NCBI RefSeq assembly: GCF_037975245.1 | Contig: NC_092568.1 | Span: forward strand, 994,001-1,058,000 | Origin: Apostichopus japonicus | Lineage: Eukaryota; Echinodermata; Holothuroidea; Aspidochirotida; Stichopodidae | Direction of reading: 5' to 3' | Length of the DNA stretch: 64,000 nucleotides | Part shown: one piece after another, positions 58,836 to 64,000 of the stretch | Layout of the letters: every line of letters starts with the position of its first letter | Position numbering within the stretch: position 1 is the first letter of the stretch | Notes under the pieces: model-generated | What the model was told of the DNA's origin: nothing | The model's database searches: none | The model's input: the letters and a program-made list of their open reading frames with translations, nothing else | Translations under genes and position numbers: made by a program

Positions 58836-60473
58836 AGTAGACTTTTCAGATATTGACTGAGCTCCTACCGAGTTGCAAAAAGAGAGATATACAACTGATC
58901 TGATAAAGAACTTTAAAAAGGCCAACAAAAATTAGATAAAAGAAAGGGAAAAAAATATGCCAGATTATTGAATTGTGTGTACCCAAACACATTTATCCCA
59001 GGGATTTTGATAACATGTCCCTTGGTAAACTGTATACATGACCAAAAAAGAAAGAAGAATGAAATGGAATGTTTCTTTTTTTCATCTTGGCTACTGCTAT
59101 CTTTTTGTATTCAATTTCCCTGATCTCCGCTCCCCAAAGATGCAATGAATTCTGACTATATCCTCTGTGCGGCAGTGCAAGATTTGTTTCTAAATATGAG
59201 ACACATACGCCCTCGATAGCACCTACGTCTATCTAACAATTATTACACAGCAGTGTGACGGCGAGAGCTAGGTTTCGTTTGTTCTGTGCCATCTTCAAAG
59301 GTGTTTTGAGACCATGTCTTCATGTTCTGCTAGTTTTATATATATATATATTTCTTTGTTCTCTTTCTCTCTGTTTCGCTGCATTTTCTATTTCCCAAGA
59401 AGATTTTGTTCATAATCAATGTCTTTTTGACTACTTTAATAGTTGGCCTGAATTTGAAATAAATGTGGCAGAAAGCAGCTTGCTACAATTCAATTTGATT
59501 AGCAGCTGCCATATAATAAATGTCAACACCTAACAAACCGCCTAATTCTACGATTCAGCCCCAACTTCGAGTGCCATCGAGAAAAATGACGCTTTACTTA
59601 AAGCCGTCACACCGCATGTGCGACAAATTACAATATCGGAGATGGGTAGAAAATGATTTACGACATTTCTTCTCAATCTGGGCTCTAAGAAATATAGGGA
59701 GCCTATTTTTAGATCCGCTTTTTTTCTCTCTTCTTGACGGGGGACGGGTGACAAGCACACCTGCATTTAAGAACATGGAGCTTTCATCTTCATTGAGTAA
59801 TAATCCTTCTGAGATACCAGGAAATTGAAATGACTGCATCCTGTTTTGTTGCATTCTGATAGATATTAATTATTTATATTTTCACAGACGTAATTGAAAT
59901 TTGAGACGATAAATGTTGACGGAAAACAAAAGAAGAAAGTACTGATTGGCTGAGTGTAACAAATCACATTGTGTATGTTATGATTTCTTTGTGATGTTTT
60001 CATTAATATGAACCAAACGATGTATATCATAGATATAACATTTTGAAACTTGACAAGTTTACATATTTATGGATCAGAACACTATCGTAAATATTTCTAA
60101 GCAGTAAAATGGTGTTCAAAACGAACATAGTTACGACACTTTACCAATATAACGCAATTTCATCTTTAAAACAGCATTCTATAAATGAAAGCTAGACTGC
60201 ACTTGTTGTGTGGAAACAGGATACTGAGACAAGTTAAATTTAAGATTTCACAGTGAAAAGGTTGCATACATAAAATATAATTGACATTTAATTGGATGTA
60301 GTCAGATGTTAGATGTGAAATAGCTACATCTAAGAATTGTTACAACAGTTCATTCTGCAATTCAGGTCTAAACACATCCTCCTCTTCACCTCCAACCCCC
60401 TTCCACCTCCCCAGCCCCTCCCCACCCCTCCCAAAAAAAACCCGATTGCATGGTGTCTTACCATCTTTCGTAC

Positions 60474-60559
60474 CTTGACGGGGCTTTCCAAGTTCGATGA
60501 AGAAGTTTTCGTCTTTCTCATATTCTTCATCGTCAACGATGGCGACCTCCACAAATTTC
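60474..60559 (-). CDS. Na+/Ca2+ exchanger (SLC8/NCX), Calx-beta exon
   Basis: The exon encodes 28 residues between acceptor TTTTCCAG and donor CAAG|GTACGAAAG. VDDEEYEKDENFFIELGKPR matches the conserved strand pair of the second Calx-beta domain of SLC8 exchangers; the acidic DDEEYE belongs to the calcium-binding face. It ends in phase 1 with a G that combines with GG of the 50321 exon to give glycine, so the two exons read continuously. In vertebrates the alternatively spliced segment sits exactly here. Upstream exons for the first transmembrane half and first Calx-beta domain should lie beyond the right edge on this strand; none was recognised between 60560 and 64000. Confidence 0.93.
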
Positions 60560-62453
60560 CTGGAAAATAACCAAAGATGAAGTCATTGATAGTTATTTTA
60601 TCTAAAGACCTCATACTGTTTGTGTTCCATTGGGCTGATGTACTACATAGGGAGGGGTACTTCATGGTTAATGATAATCGAAACACATCGAGGCACCATG
60701 TCATAAAGGAAAAAAACTGCAGCAGCTGCAAAATCCTGCTCAGCCAGGATGAATCGATATCCAAAACAATAGGGATTATCTGCGTAGATCGGTTTATTCT
60801 ATTGTGTGAAACTTTTATACACAATGGATTAGATCCTATGCAGCATGGCTGCAGCCTCCTCAGTATGTCCTAAAGCTAAAATTGGTACTTTACTAAAACA
60901 CATCTGTCAATACTCTAATACATAGTCGTGAATGTTTCTCAAGGTATCTGTTTGCAAGAGTTGTCAACATATAGGCTGGCCTTACAAACACTAGACAGTA
61001 TGGGTGTATTGTCAGTGTCTGTTGAATATTAGCTAAGTACTTCTAGACATGTTCAGGTAAAACTACAAAGACTGACTCTATGTGCACAGAGTGATAAATC
61101 CATGCCCAATGATATGTTTTGCAGGGTAAATTCTTGTAACACGTTATCAAGGCCTGCAGTGGAAAGCAAAGCCTACATTTGAACACACTCTTGATGTGAA
61201 TTTTAATATTATTTTGTCTCTGCATCAGCTATCTTTAACGAGATTATCATCTAGAATTACAGTAAATGGAGTCATAATAAATGGTTAAAGTGAAATATAT
61301 ATGCTAACCAGCTTGAAAGAAAGCATTATTTTATTACATATCATGTTTTCTATTCTAACATTAAAATTGACTCATTTTGAGATCAACTTAAATTTTATGT
61401 TGGATACTGTCTATAATACGATCTAATGAAATTATAAAGTTTTTGTTCCAATGTTGCAGTTTTGAAATAAGAGTTCATAGGGGCCTGTCGTCTATCGAAT
61501 GAGTCCCAGCGCCGTCAGTCGTAAACTGAGTGATCCCTAGGACGAGAGAGTATGGTAATTTCTCGCTCAAAATTAACTTCTGAGGGTTACGGTAAGCCCA
61601 CTCATTAGCTTCCCATCATGGCACAAGGATGCAAATTACATCCAGTTAAAGTTGTTACTGTTTATGTCCCTCCTGAGCTCATTAGGATGTTAAAACCTTC
61701 ACTAGTAAATTTCCAAAATCAAGATAAATACGCAACCTCTCAAAGTAAGCCTGTAGGAACACTTATGTGGGCTTGGAATTGATAAGAATTGATAAGATCA
61801 TTAGCAAGAAGTGAGTTGTGACCCAAATATAAAAGGTTAAGGGTCAATCAGGGTGCAATGCTACTACAATTTAATTACTAACATTTTTTCCGGGTTATGA
61901 AAGAGAGCAAGCGATGTTTGTTATGACACAGGTGAAACAGGAGTGAATCTAAGTTTTAGAAACTTGCAATGTTCTCTATATTCAAATATCCAATGAGATA
62001 TATTCTCTAAACCAACATTTGTCAATATCCCATCTTTTCTATTGGTAACGGTTTAATAGCAACATACCATGGATTAGAGGGATAAGCTTGCAATTATTAT
62101 GGACCTGGTGTTAAATTCATCCCACTCTCCTCCTTTCCTTTTCTTATAAAATTCGTACATTTAGTGTATGACCATGCACACATTTCCATTTAATTTCCAA
62201 TAGATGTAGACCACAATACCAAGGAAGTTTGGTGAATATTACAAACAAAAACGCATTTATTAGTCTGTATGCAGATGATATACCTCCTATATTGAACTAT
62301 AGCATAGCTCAGGTGAAACAACACAAATCAGAGTCTGGACGAGATGTGACTGCCAAAGGGATAGGTCATGCCTGCCTGCTATGTCACAAGATTATTATGA
62401 CCATGTCAATATATACTGCACGGTCAGAAAAAATGTTTTTTTCCCTGGAACAT
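60560..62453. other. Upstream intron of SLC8, no further exon found
   Basis: AT-rich, with only short motif-free ORFs. No transposon termini or tandem repeats were recognised. Confidence 0.4.
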
Positions 62454-62524
62454 AAATCCGACAAAGTCGGATTTCCCGCAGAACGCATTGTAGGGGGTGT
62501 CTGAGGGGGGATGTGCCCCCTCAG
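62454..62524. other. Two perfect hairpins in a worn mobile-element-like stretch
   Basis: AAATCCGAC-AAA-GTCGGATTT (62454-62474) is a 9-bp stem with a 3-nt loop. CTGAGGGGG-GATGTG-CCCCCTCAG (62501-62524) is a 9-bp stem with a 6-nt loop. The G/C-run hairpin is like those inside the hAT-like elements of this window, but no TIRs flank it. Confidence 0.55.
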
Positions 62525-63835
62525 AAGCTGAAGCTTTTTGAAAATTGAAGACCTAATTGACGCGATTTGGTGGCCCATTTTTACAGTGATTGCCAGTGTA
62601 TTACACATGTGTTAAACCATGTTACGGTAGCACATGAGTCGTTTTGTTGCAACATGAATCCCGGTATCGTAACTACAACCGGTATTTTCCTCAACTTTCG
62701 TCTATGGTTCAAAGCACTTAGTTACGAGACTGTCAATGTCATAAATTCAATATGCATAGCCTAGGCTACAGTATGTACATACTCTTACACGCACGGTTAT
62801 AAAAAATATAAAAAATAACACGCTATATTATTGCCGTTGTGTTTTAACATACACTTCCAAAAGAAAAGCACAAAACTTGGAAAAAAGCAACCCACACCAT
62901 CCTTCATTCATACTCGACGTAAGATATTAGATTATCACGTTCACACATGGATTAAACTAGTAATCCGTACGCAAAAAGAAATTGGGAGTTCCCCACTATT
63001 CCATGATATTGGAATAGGGCAACCCCTTCAAGTTCAAAATGAAAAGATTTTAACTATCAACAAGTCACCACGTGTTTGGAACTTCAGACAATAAGAATGT
63101 AACATAGGGGCTACGTAAATACGGGATTATAAACTACATACATAAGAATAGTACAGATTTATTCATATCGTTAATCGGCTGTTGTTTACTCCAGAAAATA
63201 TACTTTCAATACGTACAATATCAATCTTTCGTACAAAAATCTTAAAAATTAAAAAAGTGGCGAAAGATAACTATAAATGACATCGTGGAACCCCCCGCAT
63301 TAATAAACGAATCCATTTCATTACAGCATCAACTCTCAAGTACCGCACAGCAGTGTGTACCAGTACCGTACCCTAGGCTATAATAATATACAGTCCCGTG
63401 CGAAGATGGATTTAAACTGGATATACTCCCTGCGGTTTTGGCTCAAAATTTATTAAATCGTTATAATTATTATAACAAAATGAGGTGAAATGCAAAAGGG
63501 TAAGATTTTGTACATGGGAACCTTCACAATCATCGTTTGAAGGAAAAATAAATAACGAAAATTTCAGAATAACTTTGAAGACCCGTAACATGCTGAGCCC
63601 AAGTAACGTTCCATATTTGGTGTAGCCTAGGTCACGTAGTGCACGTAGGCCTATATTGACCCGCAGATAGTGACTGACGGTAAATCGGTAATAATAGAGT
63701 TTAATGTGCTAATTTAATGGTTCACATACGATGTTGTATTGTCGGACACGTCTTATTTCTTTTCATTTTTTCCTTTCCATCTTTCTTTCTTTCTTCCTCC
63801 CCCTTTATGTTTTTGCTGTCTGTTTTTTTTATTTT
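62525..63835. other. Gene-free interval before the right edge
   Basis: No supported exons. A pyrimidine-rich tract (63755-63840) precedes the TTTCCCGCG cluster. Confidence 0.4.
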
Positions 63836-63940
63836 TTTTTTATCTCTGCTGCAAAATTTCCCGCGAGTGACGAAGATTTATATTTTTATCTCTGCTCCAA
63901 AATTTCCCGCGAGTGACTAAAATTTCCCGGGAACGAGGTT
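63836..63940. promoter_or_regulatory. Duplicated TTTCCCGCG (E2F-type) cluster
   Basis: A ~46-bp unit (TTTATCTCTGCTGCAAAATT, then TCCCGCGAGTGACGAAG) is present twice. It places TTTCCCGCG at 63857-63865 and 63903-63911, with TTTCCCGGGAA at 63923-63933. TTTCCCGC matches the E2F consensus exactly. The GC-rich words stand out from the AT-rich surroundings, and an upstream pyrimidine tract adjoins. A promoter reading is inferred, because any gene would lie beyond the window. Confidence 0.4.
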
Positions 63941-64000
63941 CCCGTGTTACCTCTTTTTTCCTGGCCTGATATATTGATGAGGTATATCACTCATAGAATC

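Larger units (their letters stand above)
50322..60473 (-). other. SLC8 intron, 10.15 kb
   Basis: This separates the two exchanger exons. Vertebrate SLC8 genes have a cluster of alternative exons here; none was recognised, and the flanking exons join in frame without one. The intron contains two SINE-like copies, the nested hAT elements and a Penelope/ribozyme-like motif, described separately. Otherwise it is AT-rich and without features. Confidence 0.75.

Noticed and set aside
60330-60824. 164-codon minus-strand frame over the SLC8 exon
   Set aside because: It is in a different frame from the exchanger peptide; the conserved residues and splice sites support the other frame.

Overview
The window looks like AT-rich, repeat-dense animal genomic DNA, most plausibly from a marine invertebrate deuterostome such as an echinoderm. 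That is an inference from exon/intron structure, the metazoan Na+/Ca2+-exchanger exons, the animal-type DIRS element and the many small hAT-like elements. There is no prokaryotic gene organisation, and no rRNA, tRNA or CRISPR array was found.

Only two host genes can be supported, both on the minus strand. (1) An SLC8-family Na+/Ca2+ exchanger has two exons (60474-60559 and 50176-50321) encoding the end of the second Calx-beta domain. They join in matching phase across a 10.15-kb intron; the rest of the gene lies outside the window or was not found. (2) A small gene or relic has three proposed exons (29942-29981, 28335-28510, 27892-28103) ending in a SANT/Myb-like C-terminal module, with a one-base frame break in an acidic tract.

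The dominant coding feature is a full-length, apparently intact DIRS-type tyrosine-recombinase retrotransposon (about 2650-8850, coding on the minus strand). It has a gag-like ORF, an RT/RNase H/DAM-like ORF and an overlapping tyrosine recombinase ORF. Non-identical inverted terminal repeats and a 97-bp internal complementary region, which carries both ends joined together, complete the structure.

Most of the rest is mobile and repetitive DNA. Left arm (1-2650): A-rich repeats, a ~390-bp dispersed repeat split by a hAT-like MITE, and a CACGATAT-rich tract next to the DIRS element. 8.9-23.4 kb: largely featureless, with a hAT relic, a hAT MITE and a short SINE-like insertion with 17-bp target duplications. 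23.4-30.5 kb: a composite repeat with tandem ~400-bp units packed with AGGTCA half-sites, a 24-bp minisatellite, a 193-bp tandem repeat, and TGGGGAC-rich stretches on both sides of the SANT-like gene. 37.8-41.7 kb: a 3.9-kb TA-flanked element with 27-bp TIRs and no recognisable transposase; it contains the uninterrupted ('empty site') copy of the repeat split at the left end. 46-47.8 kb: a CpG-rich segment followed by a TAA-flanked MITE. 54.5-55.6 kb: a hAT element with a second one nested inside. The right edge ends in two perfect TTTCCCGCG (E2F-type) sites that may belong to a promoter beyond the window.
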